Shown: positions 18,619 to 27,661, counted from the stretch's first letter. The stretch: 64,000 nt of DNA from Streptosporangiaceae bacterium (GCA_030041275.1 JASHOE010000095.1:1-64000); one strand, 5' to 3'. The notes: generated by a model from the sequence alone, not told the origin. Program-made: numbers and translations.

Positions 18619-19839
18619 TCACCCGGCTGGCGGAGGAATCTCACCGTCCGGCTCAAGCAGCACCCCGGTCGCGTCCAGGGTCTGTGGGTACTTGACTCCG
18701 GCGCCAGTGTTGAGCGCAACCACGACGTCATCCTCGCCGATTTCGCCGCGTCCGCGAAGCACCCGGATCGCGGCCACGGTCGCCGCGCCTTCCGGACAGA
18801 CCAGCGCGCCCTCGGTGCTCGCGATCTCTCGCTGCGCCGCTAGCAACTCGGCGTCGCTGACGGCAACCGCGCACCCGTTGGTGCGGTAGATCGCGTCGAG
18901 GATGAGAAAGTCGCCGAGGGCTTTCGGCACGTTGATGCCGAAGGCAGCGGTGTGCGGGTCCGGCCACGGCGAGCTCTCGCGTGCGCCCGCCTCGAACGCC
19001 CTGACGATCGGTGCACACCCGCTGGCCTGAACCGCGACCAGCCGTGGTAGCTGTCCGCTGATCCAGCCGAGCTCGACCAGCTCCGTGAGTGCTTTGTGGA
19101 TGCCGATGATGCCGACGCCGCCTCCCGTCGGGTAGACGATGACATCAGGCAAGGTCCAGCCGAGTTGCTCCAGAATCTCCAAGCCCATCGTCTTCTTGCC
19201 TTCGAGCCGGTAGGGCTCCTTCAGGGTCGAAACTTCCTGAAGGCCATCGCGGCGTGCAACGGCAGCGTTGATGAGCCTGCCGCAGTCGCCGATATGACCG
19301 CGCACCAAGTAGAGCTCGGCACCCGCGGACGCCACCTCGGCCCGGCAGATAGCGGGCGCCAGCTCCGGCATGGCAATCAGCGCGCTCAGCCCGGCGCGTG
19401 CCGCGTACAGGGCCCACGCCGCGCCAGCGTTTCCGTTTGTGGGCATGGCAATACCCCGGACCCCGAGCTCAGCCGCCCTGGAGACGCCAACGGCGGCGCC
19501 ACGCGCCTTGAACGAGCCGGTGGGAATCGTCCCCTCGTCTTTCATCAGCAGCCGGGGTACACCGAGCCGCTCCCCCAGCCGCGCCAGTGCTATCAAGGGC
19601 GTCATGCCCTCGCCAAGGCTCACGATGTTCTCCGCGCGCGACACCGGCAGCAGCTCGTGATAGCGCCACAGCGAGGCCTCGCGGCCGGTGAAGACGGCGC
19701 GCGACGACTCGGCCGCCAGCCGGCTGAGGTCATACCGCGCGAGCAGCGGAGAGCCACAGCGGCACACGCCCTGGATGGCCTCGGCCGGGTACCGTGCGCC
19801 ACAGCGCGGGCAGCTCAGGTCGGTGAGGTAGGAAAACAC
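18619..19839 (-). CDS. thrC: Threonine synthase-like PLP enzyme
   Basis: The product is a fold-type II pyridoxal-phosphate enzyme that would convert O-phosphohomoserine to threonine. It begins with a zinc-ribbon (CPRCG and CRCG) found in one threonine synthase subgroup. The PLP lysine is in TGSFKARGA, and phosphate-binding glycine runs include TNGNAGAAWA and PTGGGVGIIG. I place the start at the GTG before FSYLTDLSCPRCG, which gives 406 residues; an in-frame TTG at 19929 would add 30 residues that look poorly conserved. It follows the membrane protein gene on the same strand. A second threonine synthase elsewhere in the genome is likely, so a related specificity is possible. Confidence 0.85.
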   Translation of the reverse strand: MFSYLTDLSCPRCGARYPAEAIQGVCRCGSPLLARYDLSRLAAESSRAVFTGREASLWRYHELLPVSRAENIVSLGEGMTPLIALARLGERLGVPRLLMKDEGTIPTGSFKARGAAVGVSRAAELGVRGIAMPTNGNAGAAWALYAARAGLSALIAMPELAPAICRAEVASAGAELYLVRGHIGDCGRLINAAVARRDGLQEVSTLKEPYRLEGKKTMGLEILEQLGWTLPDVIVYPTGGGVGIIGIHKALTELVELGWISGQLPRLVAVQASGCAPIVRAFEAGARESSPWPDPHTAAFGINVPKALGDFLILDAIYRTNGCAVAVSDAELLAAQREIASTEGALVCPEGAATVAAIRVLRGRGEIGEDDVVVALNTGAGVKYPQTLDATGVLLEPDGEIPPPAG

Positions 19840-19941
19840 GAAGCGGCGCCTTTCGAGTGCGGGCCACGGCCGCGCACGCTTGTCAGCAGGCTTGACATCC
19901 CGGGCGGTTGACTCAGCCGCCGCCTTCAAACCCGATCGCCG

Positions 19942-20853
19942 TCACGATGATGCCGTTGCCGACGGCAGCGACCACAGCGTGTCCGCGACGTTGCCGGGAT
20001 CTATGACGGCCAGTATGTCAGGGGCGTTAGGTACCTTTCGCGCCTCGACCAGTCCCGCGCCAGCATGACCCGTCTGCAGGTCCACGGCCGACGGATCGGC
20101 GTGCTCATTGGTTTGCGGCTGGGGTCCCTGCCGCCGTGCGGGCAGCTGGGGCACGAACAGGGTGAGGGCGGTGCCGACCGCCAGGACCTTCGACGCCATG
20201 TTCAGCGCGAGCGGGAGCGGTGCCGACGGGTAGCTGAATCCGGACAGGGCCCAGACCGACCACACGCCTAGCATCAGCGCGAAGGAGAGGAAGGTGGCCC
20301 GGGTCAGCCGCACCATCGGTGAGAGTCGCAGCATCAGCAGGGTGGTGATCTCGGTGAGCACCAGCGGCACGTAGACCAGAGCCACGTACGTGCGCGGCTC
20401 GAGCGGGAACCCGCGGATCCTGGCGATCACGAACGGGTCGAACGGCAGCTCGAAGATCATCGGTGCGGCCATGGCGCCGATAACTGCCCCGACCAGTCTG
20501 GTCTGCAGGTCGGGAGAGCTGCGCGAGATGATGACGATGAACAGGACCGCATCCGCGGTCAGGGTGACCGGGAGGATGGGTGCCCGGAGCGTGGGCGCCG
20601 TCATCCCGGCCGTCCGGATGGCGTGACCGCCCTGCTCGACGTAAATGGCTACGCAGACGAGGAGCGCCAGTATCGAGCCGCCCCATGCTGTGATCGTGGC
20701 GGCGCGACTAGCTGGCCCGAGCCGGGTGAACCGGATAGGCAGCGGCAGCCGGATCCCGGCGAGCACCACACAGCAGGCGGCGGCAAGCAGGCCGATGGCG
20801 AGCCAGATTCTTGCATCCCCGCGGTAGCTGGCCCATATCGCGTACTGGGTCAT
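19942..20853 (-). CDS. Polytopic membrane protein of unknown function
   Basis: I do not recognise this 303-residue protein. It shows about seven hydrophobic helices between residues 15 and 245 and a polar, Pro/Gln-rich C-terminal tail of about 60 residues. The start used is the ATG with GGTGG seven bases upstream; a GTG lies three codons earlier. It is transcribed away from the triple palindrome at 20918-20981, opposite to another membrane protein gene and its regulator, so it is probably under the same control. Its stop lies about 100 bases before the threonine synthase start. Confidence 0.75.
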   Translation of the reverse strand: MTQYAIWASYRGDARIWLAIGLLAAACCVVLAGIRLPLPIRFTRLGPASRAATITAWGGSILALLVCVAIYVEQGGHAIRTAGMTAPTLRAPILPVTLTADAVLFIVIISRSSPDLQTRLVGAVIGAMAAPMIFELPFDPFVIARIRGFPLEPRTYVALVYVPLVLTEITTLLMLRLSPMVRLTRATFLSFALMLGVWSVWALSGFSYPSAPLPLALNMASKVLAVGTALTLFVPQLPARRQGPQPQTNEHADPSAVDLQTGHAGAGLVEARKVPNAPDILAVIDPGNVADTLWSLPSATASS

Positions 20854-20917
20854 GATGTCCACCAGCTTTCGGGCCGCGCGGCGTTGCAGCGGGCCGCGCC
20901 TCAGCCTCTGTACACAA

Positions 20918-20981
20918 CTCTATGCCATAAAGTAGACTGCGCTTTATGTCATAAAGTCAAGCTGTACTTTGTGGCGTAGAG
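20918..20981. promoter_or_regulatory. Three tandem copies of a 15-bp palindromic operator
   Basis: The consensus CTTTATG-N-CATAAAG occurs three times: 20918-20932 (one mismatch), 20942-20956 (perfect) and 20967-20981 (three mismatches). Their centres are 24 and 25 bases apart, so they lie nearly on the same DNA face after two and a half turns each. The AT-rich boxes stand out against the surrounding high-GC DNA. They fill the 144-base gap between the divergent membrane protein genes. The winged-helix regulator encoded at 21660-22046 is the natural candidate to bind them. Confidence 0.75.
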
Positions 20982-20997
20982 TTCTCGGGGAGAGTTC

Positions 20998-21663
20998 ATG
21001 GACCACACTCCCGGCGCTGCCGACACCGCAGCGGGCGGTGACTTCGACCCCCGGCAGGCCGCCGCCCTGCTGGATCAGGCCACGCAGCAGGCCCGCCGCA
21101 CGTTCACGCCGCTGACCCCATTGCTGTTTACCTACCGGGCCCTCGCCCTGCTGGTCGTGTTCGGCGGCTTCTGGCTATCTGTGCGCGACCAGCACCCCTA
21201 CACCGGGCTACACCGCGGCTGGGCCATCGCCGTTGCGGCCGTGCTCTTGGTTCTCAACATCGGCTTGACCGCCTGGGTGGTAGGGCGCGCCGCCACCGGG
21301 GTCAGCGGTCCAGCCCAGCGCAAGTGGGCGGCGTGGATAGTCATCATGGTGGCGGCCTGGATCATCGGCTACGCCATCACTGTGCCGATGTACCACGCCG
21401 CGGCCAGCTATCCGGTCTGGGGCCTGTATCCATCCAGCGCCGCACTGCTGATCATCGGCCTGGCCGGGGCGGCGGCCGGGGCGGCGTTCAGGTACTGGCC
21501 GCTAGCCGCTGCCCTGCTGGCGATCGCCGCGGTTGCCGCTGCAGCCGGGTTCGGCGGCCCGGCTGGTTCGTGGCTGATCACGGGCATCGGCCTCTGCGCC
21601 GTCTACCTCGGCAGCGCGGTTTTCACTGCCTGGGCGCAGCGCCGCACGGTGGTCAGGCTGTGA
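20998..21663 (+). CDS. Membrane protein paired with a winged-helix regulator
   Basis: The 221-residue product has a soluble N-terminal segment (1-40) that contains QAAALLDQATQQARR, then about six membrane helices up to residue 215. I do not know a name for the family, but membrane proteins of this size are regularly found directly upstream of small winged-helix regulators in actinomycetes. The ATG has GGGGAGAG upstream. The stop overlaps the next start as GTGA, so translation is coupled. The triple operator ends 17 bases before the start codon. Confidence 0.8.
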   Translation: MDHTPGAADTAAGGDFDPRQAAALLDQATQQARRTFTPLTPLLFTYRALALLVVFGGFWLSVRDQHPYTGLHRGWAIAVAAVLLVLNIGLTAWVVGRAATGVSGPAQRKWAAWIVIMVAAWIIGYAITVPMYHAAASYPVWGLYPSSAALLIIGLAGAAAGAAFRYWPLAAALLAIAAVAAAAGFGGPAGSWLITGIGLCAVYLGSAVFTAWAQRRTVVRL

Positions 21664-22046
21664 CCGGCGCCGAACTCGACCCGCTGATCCACGCGCCGAC
21701 CCGGCTGCGAATCGTCGCGACGCTGGCGGCGCTGCCCGACAGGGATGCGCTGTCCTTCACGCGGCTTCAGAACATGCTGTCACTCACCCCAGGCAACCTG
21801 ATCATTCAGCTGCGCAAGCTCGAAGATGCCGGCTACATCAGCAGCACCAAGACCAGAAACGGGGCCGTGCAGCAAACCAACGTGGCCCTCACCGGCAAGG
21901 GGCGGGCAGCCCTCAGCGCGTACATTCACGCGCTGCGCGACCTGCTTGGCGGCCTCGACGACGCGACCTCCCCGACAGTGCTGACTACGGGATTAGCGGG
22001 GAGTGCGAACCTGATCCGGGTCGAGCTCGCCACCGGACCGGACTGA
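21660..22046 (+). CDS. Winged-helix transcriptional regulator (MarR/ArsR-like, HTH_34 type)
   Basis: The 128-residue protein begins with a GTG that overlaps the upstream stop (GTGA). The core is a winged helix: IHAPTRLRIVATLAALPDRDALSFTRLQNMLSLTPGNLIIQLRKLEDAGYISSTKTRNG, the pattern of small regulators that repress an adjacent membrane protein. There is no ligand-binding domain beyond a C-terminal dimerisation helix. It should bind the CTTTATGNCATAAAG sites upstream and control both divergent transcripts. The DNA target is inferred. Confidence 0.87.
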   Translation: MTGAELDPLIHAPTRLRIVATLAALPDRDALSFTRLQNMLSLTPGNLIIQLRKLEDAGYISSTKTRNGAVQQTNVALTGKGRAALSAYIHALRDLLGGLDDATSPTVLTTGLAGSANLIRVELATGPD

Positions 22047-22087
22047 GCCGGACCTCACGGCGTGCACTGCTTCCGCCGTAGGCGGCC

Positions 22088-23080
22088 TCATCCGCCGGTG
22101 ATATCTGCCGCGGCCAGAGCGTTCAGGACCCTGTCGGGCGTGATGCCCGCGCGCTCGGCTCGCTCGCAGCCGTTGTCGAGCCAGTCGAGCTGACCTGGCG
22201 CGTGCGCGTCGGTGTCGATGGCGAACCGGCAGCCCGCATCCGCCGCCTGCCTGAGCAGGTCATCCGGCGGGTCCTGGCGCTCTGGGCGGCAGTTGATTTC
22301 GACCGCCACGTCGTGCTCGCGACAGGCGGTAAACACCGCGTCAGCGTCAAACTGGGACTCCGGCCGGTTTCGGCGCCCCATCGACATCCGGCCGGTGCAA
22401 TGTCCGAGCACCCTGACGTGCGGGTTGGCGATAGCCGCGAGCATGCGCTCGGTCATCGGCCCGGCCGGCATCCGAAGCTGGGAGTGCACGCTGGCCACCA
22501 CGACATCCAGCCGCGCGAGCAGGTCCTCGCGCTGATCGAGACCGCCGTCTTCAAGGATGTCGACCTCGATGCCGCTGAGGATCCGGAACGGGGCCACATC
22601 GGCGTTGATCTTCTCGATGAGCGCGAGCTGCGCCGTCAGTCTCTCGGCCGACAAGCCGTTAGCGACCGTCAGTCGCGGCGAATGATCGGTCAGCGCGATC
22701 CACTCATGGCCGAGCGCCTGAGCGGCCTCGGCCATCTCGACCGGCGGACTGCCGCCGTCGGACCAGTCCGAGTGCGAGTGGCAATCGCCGCGCAGCGCCG
22801 CCCGCATCACGGTCCGCGGCGGCGGCTCGTAGGCGGCCTCGAGCCGGATCAGATAGTCAGGCTGCTGGCCGGCGGCCGCCTGAGCGATCGCGGTCGCCGT
22901 CGCGGGCCCGATGCCGTGCAGGTCCTGCAGGGTGCCATCAGCGATCCGGCGGGCTAGCTCGGGCGGTGGCAGCGTGGCCAGGACGGCCGCGGCCCGGCGG
23001 AACGCCTGCACGCGATACGTCGGCGCACGGCTGCGCTCCAGCTCGAAGGCGATCCGCCGCAACGCCCGTTCCGGATCCAT
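22088..23080 (-). CDS. PHP-domain phosphoesterase with N-terminal helix-hairpin-helix region
   Basis: The 330-residue product resembles the C-terminal half of bacterial PolX-type polymerases as a separate protein. Residues 1-85 form a helical DNA-binding-like region with a helix-hairpin-helix (LHGIGPATATAIAQ). The PHP domain follows with metal ligands in RGDCHSHSDWSDG, ALTDHS, SGIEVDIL, ASVHS and the final DTDAHAPGQ. It probably acts as a metal-dependent phosphatase or nuclease in nucleic-acid metabolism. I start at the ATG of MDPERALRRIAFELER because homologues usually begin there; a GTG eight codons earlier is possible. Its stop faces the regulator gene at 22046. Confidence 0.85.
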   Translation of the reverse strand: MDPERALRRIAFELERSRAPTYRVQAFRRAAAVLATLPPPELARRIADGTLQDLHGIGPATATAIAQAAAGQQPDYLIRLEAAYEPPPRTVMRAALRGDCHSHSDWSDGGSPPVEMAEAAQALGHEWIALTDHSPRLTVANGLSAERLTAQLALIEKINADVAPFRILSGIEVDILEDGGLDQREDLLARLDVVVASVHSQLRMPAGPMTERMLAAIANPHVRVLGHCTGRMSMGRRNRPESQFDADAVFTACREHDVAVEINCRPERQDPPDDLLRQAADAGCRFAIDTDAHAPGQLDWLDNGCERAERAGITPDRVLNALAAADITGG

Positions 23081-23311
23081 CCCCCATGGATACACCAGCG
23101 CCACCGGTGCCGGTGCTCACGCGGCGGCCGCGAGCAGCGCAGCGCGCGTCGCTCCCAGGTGGCTGCGCACGCAGCCGATTTCGGGGACATCTCCCCACGC
23201 CCAGCCGAGATGGGGAGATCTCCCCTAGGAATATCCGATCCCGGTACCCCACACTCGGCGGCATCAGGGTGGTGACGCAGCCACCGCCCGGTGCGACACC
23301 AGGAGATAGAC

Positions 23312-24529
23312 ATGGCGAGCGGACGACTGACACCCGCGGCAGCCCTGTGCACCACGGCCCTGGTGGCCGCGGCGTTAGCGGGCTGCGGGTCGGCTCGCGC
23401 CGATCACGTCGGCGGGGGTACGTCGGCACCCACCCTGTCGCGGCCGGCATCTCCCGCGGCGACGGCCACCACCGCCCAGCCGCTTCCCGCCGGGCAGCAG
23501 GGCAGCCTGCAGCAGGTGCCCTGGACGCAGGTCGGGCCGGGCTGGATCCTTGCCGAGTGGCAGCCGACGATAACTCCGGGGGCGCAAACCTCGCTGTTCC
23601 TCGTCGACCCAGCGGGCGGCCGCTACCTGATCGAGAGCTTCCCAGCCAGCCCTTCTGCTTCCACACCGGACGTCCTGGTGGCGTGGTCGGGCGATGGCCA
23701 GCGGGCCCTCCTGAAGAGCGGCGACGGTCAGGCGCTGGCCCTGCTGGACCTGCGCACGCTGGCAACCGCCACGCTGGGGCTCGGAAGCGGCGTTGCACCC
23801 ATTGGCTTTACCGCACCCAACGGGCTCGCCATCATCGCCAGCAGAAGCAACGGCTCTGGACAATCCCTGGAGCGGTTCAGCCTGACCGGTCAGCTCGAAC
23901 TGTCGTATGCGGCGTCGTTTGTGCCCGGCGGTTCATACAACGGCGGGCCAGTGCTCTACTCGCCCGACGGTACCGAGCTGGCGGTCGGCACCTCGGCTGG
24001 TATCGAGCTGATGAGCAACGAAGGGCAGGGCCTGCGCTACCTGAACGTCAGCCCGTCGGTCACGTCTTGTGAGCCCGTGCGGTGGTGGAACACCGGCGAG
24101 GTGCTAGCCAGTTGCGCGCCCAGCGGATCGGGCACGTCACAACTCTGGCTGGTGCCAGCCAGCGGAGCCGCGGCCACGGCGCTGACCGCCAGCCCGCCAG
24201 CCTCCGGGGACCTCGGCGACCTTGACGCATGGCAGCTCCCGGCCGGTACCTACGTCCAGGACGCGGGCGCGTGCGGGTACATCTACCTGGCTAAGCGCGC
24301 GGCCGATGGGCTGACGTCTCCCGTCGCCATGCCTGGCGTGCCCGGCGGCGACAGCACCATCGTCCTGGGCGCGGAGGGTAATCGCCTTGCGATCGACGCA
24401 AAGCCCGCGTGCCGCGAGGGAGCCAGCCTGCTGTGGTACACCCCTGCGACAAACTCGGTGACGCCAATCCTCGGCGGTGCAGCCAACGGCGGAACCACCG
24501 AGGACGCCCTCATGTTCGGCGAGCCCTAG
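23312..24529 (+). CDS. Secreted lipoprotein with a beta-propeller-like (TolB/WD40-type) domain
   Basis: The product is about 405 residues with a lipoprotein signal: hydrophobic core and the lipobox LAGC near residue 24. After a Thr/Pro/Ala-rich linker, repeated short blocks such as LLKSGDGQALALLDL, YSPDGTELAVGTS and LGAEGNRLAIDA suggest five to seven blades of a TolB-like propeller. I start at the ATG with GGAG six bases upstream. It is expected on the outer membrane face. It has no obvious operon partner; the sedolisin gene converges on it 78 bases away. Function unknown. Confidence 0.82.
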   Translation: MASGRLTPAAALCTTALVAAALAGCGSARADHVGGGTSAPTLSRPASPAATATTAQPLPAGQQGSLQQVPWTQVGPGWILAEWQPTITPGAQTSLFLVDPAGGRYLIESFPASPSASTPDVLVAWSGDGQRALLKSGDGQALALLDLRTLATATLGLGSGVAPIGFTAPNGLAIIASRSNGSGQSLERFSLTGQLELSYAASFVPGGSYNGGPVLYSPDGTELAVGTSAGIELMSNEGQGLRYLNVSPSVTSCEPVRWWNTGEVLASCAPSGSGTSQLWLVPASGAAATALTASPPASGDLGDLDAWQLPAGTYVQDAGACGYIYLAKRAADGLTSPVAMPGVPGGDSTIVLGAEGNRLAIDAKPACREGASLLWYTPATNSVTPILGGAANGGTTEDALMFGEP

Positions 24530-24607
24530 TCCCCGCGGCCGCGACCTGAAGGAAGGCGGCGTGTGGCACGCGCCGCGTTCCCCAGAGGCCGCCAGCGGCT
24601 GACCGAA

Positions 24608-26401
24608 TCAGTAGAAGCTGGGGTTCTTGACGTGGAACGAAATGGTCTGTGTCAGCAGCAGACCGGTGATCGTCACCGTGTACGTGCCAACGGCCAATCC
24701 CGTCGTGTCGACAGTGACACTGACGGTGCCGTCACCGTCAGGACCGCTCACGCTGAGCGGCACCGGCGAGTGCAGCCGCGGACCGGTGAGGGTGGCCGTC
24801 ACGGTGTCCCAGGTCTGTCCCGGCACGGTCGACGTCGGATCCGCGTACGGACCGCTTGTCACGCCGTACTGGCCGGGAAGCGGCGGGTAGACCCCGAAGC
24901 CATCCAGGACCGTCGTGCCGTTCGGCGTGCTGCCCGGGATGAAGCCCTCGCCGGTGACCGTGACGACCTGGCCGCTGGCCACCGTGCGGGCGGATTCGCT
25001 CACGCGGGATTGCAACCGGTTCAGCGCGTCCTGCGCCTGCCGACTGGGCTGGAACGGTCCGTGCTGGCTGTCGATCTGCCTGACCAGTGCCGGCACGAAC
25101 TTCGGCGCGTAGATGGTGCCCCAGCCCGACGCGATGTCGTAACCGGGTCCGGTGGCGAAACCGGTCACGCCGTACGCGCTGTCCGTGTAGCCGGCCGGAA
25201 CGTCGATGATTCCAGCGGCGGCGCCGCGCGGTCCGATCGCCGCCAGCGCCGGGTTTATCGTGCCCAGATCCGCGCCGCGCACCTGCGTGGCCAGCGCGAG
25301 GATGCCCGCGAAGGTCGGCGATGCCTGCGAGGTGCCGTCATCGGCATCCATGGATATGTCGGGGAACGCACGGCCGGTGACGCCGTCGAGCGCCGGGATG
25401 CCGCGCTGCCACCACGGCTTGGCATAGACCGTGGAGACGCCAGCGCTCGCCGCGTCGGAGTTCGCGTTCCGGGCGGTCCATAGCGCGTCCGGTGCGGTAC
25501 GCCCGGCGGTAGTGGCGAGGCCGGCGTTCGGGATGGTGCCGCCGACGGCCGTGACCCACGGGTTGTCGGCAGGATGACCTGCGGTGACGCCGATCGGCGG
25601 GGTGCACTGGCCGGTGTCGTTCAGGACTGGCGGATCGGTCGGGCCGCAGTCACCGGCGGCGAATGACACCGGGATGCCCCGCGCGGCCGCGTCGAGGAAC
25701 GCGGGATCGAGCGAGTGAATGGCCGCCTGCTGGCTGGCGGTCGGGTTGGTCGGGTCATTGATGAAGTCGCTCTCGCCGTCACCCAGGCTCACGGTGATGA
25801 CGTCGGCCAGGTGCTGGTTGGCGATCATCTCGATCGCCTGCGCCACCTGTGGCCAGCCCTGCATGCCGATGGTTTCCGGCACCGGCGGACTGACGAAGAT
25901 GATGTTGGCGTAGGGCGCCATCGAGTGGATCGCCTCGGCATCGAGTTGGTCCTCGCCCGGGCTGCACTCGATCTGGCACACCGCGGACGGGTTGGTCGGA
26001 GCCGGGAGCGCCATCTCGGTGATGTTCGCCGGCGGCAGGTCCATCGCTGCGTCGTACGACGCCATGGATGCCTGGAGGTTCGGATCGGGGTTCGTGACGA
26101 TGTACGCCACGGTTACGCCAGCGCCGTCGATCCCCTTCTTCCAGAGGTCGTTGACGCCATAGTCGATGATGTCCTCCTGCGCGGTCGGATCCGGGAATCG
26201 CAGTCGGAGAGACTCTCCAGCGGCGATCTTGGCCTCGATCGCGTTGTACGTCGCCGTTGTCGCTGCGATGCGCACGGCCGGCGGCGGAACGCCCTGGGTC
26301 TGTCCGACTGGAGCAGCTGCACTGGCGAGCGCTGGCCCTGCCAGGGTGCTCGCGACTAACAGGCTGCCAGCACCAGCGATGAGAAGGAACCGAGCGACCA
26401 T
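24608..26401 (-). CDS. Secreted sedolisin-type serine-carboxyl peptidase (family S53)
   Basis: The 597-residue precursor has a signal peptide (1-30). The S53 catalytic set is visible: E150 and D154 in GEDQLDAE, oxyanion D251 in FAAGDCGP and nucleophile S358 in DDGTSQASP. A late YDIASGWG resembles the calcium-site strand. Residues about 480-597 form an Ig-like TIG/IPT domain. There is no large S53 prodomain, as in the smaller actinomycete members. These peptidases work at acidic pH outside the cell. The ATG used has GGAGG seven bases upstream; 22 earlier codons are open but unsupported. Confidence 0.88.
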   Translation of the reverse strand: MVARFLLIAGAGSLLVASTLAGPALASAAAPVGQTQGVPPPAVRIAATTATYNAIEAKIAAGESLRLRFPDPTAQEDIIDYGVNDLWKKGIDGAGVTVAYIVTNPDPNLQASMASYDAAMDLPPANITEMALPAPTNPSAVCQIECSPGEDQLDAEAIHSMAPYANIIFVSPPVPETIGMQGWPQVAQAIEMIANQHLADVITVSLGDGESDFINDPTNPTASQQAAIHSLDPAFLDAAARGIPVSFAAGDCGPTDPPVLNDTGQCTPPIGVTAGHPADNPWVTAVGGTIPNAGLATTAGRTAPDALWTARNANSDAASAGVSTVYAKPWWQRGIPALDGVTGRAFPDISMDADDGTSQASPTFAGILALATQVRGADLGTINPALAAIGPRGAAAGIIDVPAGYTDSAYGVTGFATGPGYDIASGWGTIYAPKFVPALVRQIDSQHGPFQPSRQAQDALNRLQSRVSESARTVASGQVVTVTGEGFIPGSTPNGTTVLDGFGVYPPLPGQYGVTSGPYADPTSTVPGQTWDTVTATLTGPRLHSPVPLSVSGPDGDGTVSVTVDTTGLAVGTYTVTITGLLLTQTISFHVKNPSFY

Positions 26402-26610
26402 GTTGCGGCCTCCACGATGAGAGCTGCCTGCCTCGCACCTTTTGCCGTTCATCATCCGGCTACTCACAAGACGCTAAATCAGCTCCCGATGCCCGACAAG
26501 TCGGGAGCCTAACATTTGTGATGGCCGACGCTGATTCCTCCAAGGCCGACGGCTTACCCGAGGCGGCGGCGGACCCGGGAGTCGCCACGCGCGGACTGAG
26601 CCAGCGTGGG

Positions 26611-27579
26611 TCATGCCCCCGCCGAGGTGAAGTTCCAGCGGTCGGCGGCGCCATTGGTGCACTTGGCCAGCTCGACCTTTCCCGACACGTCGGCGATACA
26701 CCTGGCGTACTGGATCCAGGCGATCGTGCCGTTGCTGTTGATCTCCCACTGCTGGCGATCGTTGCCGTTACACGTCGTGAACGTGATGGCAGCACCGAAT
26801 TTCCCGCTCTGGGTCTGCAGGCAGAGGTTGTGGACCACGAAAAACGCGCCGTCGAAGGCGATGTTCTCCCCCGCGGTGGAGCTGCACGGCGCTAGCTCGG
26901 CCCGCGTGCCGGACTTTCCGCTGTAGCCGGGGTCTGCCAGGCACGTTCCTGACTTCAGGTCTTTGTACTGCCCGTTGGTTGTTGACGTGGTCGCACCGCC
27001 GAAGCAGTGGTTGGTGCGGGAGTTGAACAGCGGCTCGGTGCTCACGGGCAGATTCGCGGGCGGGTTGACGATGAACGGCGTCAGCAACGGCGCGCCGCTA
27101 GGCAGACCTTGCGTCAGTCCGTCTTCGCAGTTGATGACGTCGAACTCGTTGCCACCCTTGCCACCGATCCACAGGTCGACGTGATGCAGGCGAGGGCCCC
27201 CGTCTGGCCCCTTGCCTGACCAGTCTTCATCGCACTCCTGGCAGTCGTCACCCATCTTCACGTACTTCTCGATCGTGGGGTAGTACAAGATCGTCCCCAC
27301 CGGGAACTCGTGCTTGTCGCTCGCAAACGTGATCGGGTGCTGGTACGTACCGGTGCCGCGGGCGCAGCCAGAATAGGCGGTGGCGCATCCTGGCGGCGTG
27401 TTGTCGTACCAGCCGTAATAGGTCGCATAGACCTCGACGGACCGCGGCTGCCCGGCCGCGGCTGCCCGTGTCCCGGCAGCCGACTGGCTCGCGCCGCTGG
27501 GGCCGCCGGTGGCGACCAAGCCGGCAAGGCACAGCGCAACAACGCCTGTCAGGATCCCGATGCGCGACCACGACTTCAT
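26611..27579 (-). CDS. Secreted protein with C-terminal ricin-type lectin (CBM13-like) domain
   Basis: The 322-residue product has a signal peptide (about 1-33, ending after GPSGASQ). Residues 45-190 form a cysteine-rich domain (VEVYATYYGWYDNTPPG, then DDCQECDEDW and HHVDLWIGG) that looks like a double-psi beta-barrel of the barwin/RlpA kind, though I am not sure. Residues 195-322 form a beta-trefoil with QW-type signatures (CLADPG, CLQTQSG, NGNDRQQWEINSNGTI) typical of carbohydrate-binding module 13. It is probably an extracellular polysaccharide-binding or -modifying protein. The ATG has GGAG eight bases upstream. A perfect palindrome lies 44 bases upstream. Confidence 0.8.
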   Translation of the reverse strand: MKSWSRIGILTGVVALCLAGLVATGGPSGASQSAAGTRAAAAGQPRSVEVYATYYGWYDNTPPGCATAYSGCARGTGTYQHPITFASDKHEFPVGTILYYPTIEKYVKMGDDCQECDEDWSGKGPDGGPRLHHVDLWIGGKGGNEFDVINCEDGLTQGLPSGAPLLTPFIVNPPANLPVSTEPLFNSRTNHCFGGATTSTTNGQYKDLKSGTCLADPGYSGKSGTRAELAPCSSTAGENIAFDGAFFVVHNLCLQTQSGKFGAAITFTTCNGNDRQQWEINSNGTIAWIQYARCIADVSGKVELAKCTNGAADRWNFTSAGA

Positions 27580-27622
27580 CACAAGGCTCCGAATCCGGCG
27601 ACACACTCGCCCATGGCATGTC

Positions 27623-27661
27623 TAGATCAGTAGTTAGGAAAGTTACCTAACTACTGATCTA
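27623..27661. promoter_or_regulatory. Perfect 16-bp inverted repeat upstream of the secreted lectin-domain gene
   Basis: Arms TAGATCAGTAGTTAGG (27623-27638) and CCTAACTACTGATCTA (27646-27661) are perfectly complementary around the 7-base loop AAAGTTA. The arms are AT-rich in a high-GC region and are not followed by a T-run on either strand. The inner part, TTAGGAAAGTTACCTAA, resembles palindromes I recall upstream of actinomycete polysaccharide-hydrolase genes controlled by ROK-type repressors. An operator for the 27579 gene fits better than a terminator. A terminator hairpin for a leftward transcript is not excluded. Confidence 0.65.
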
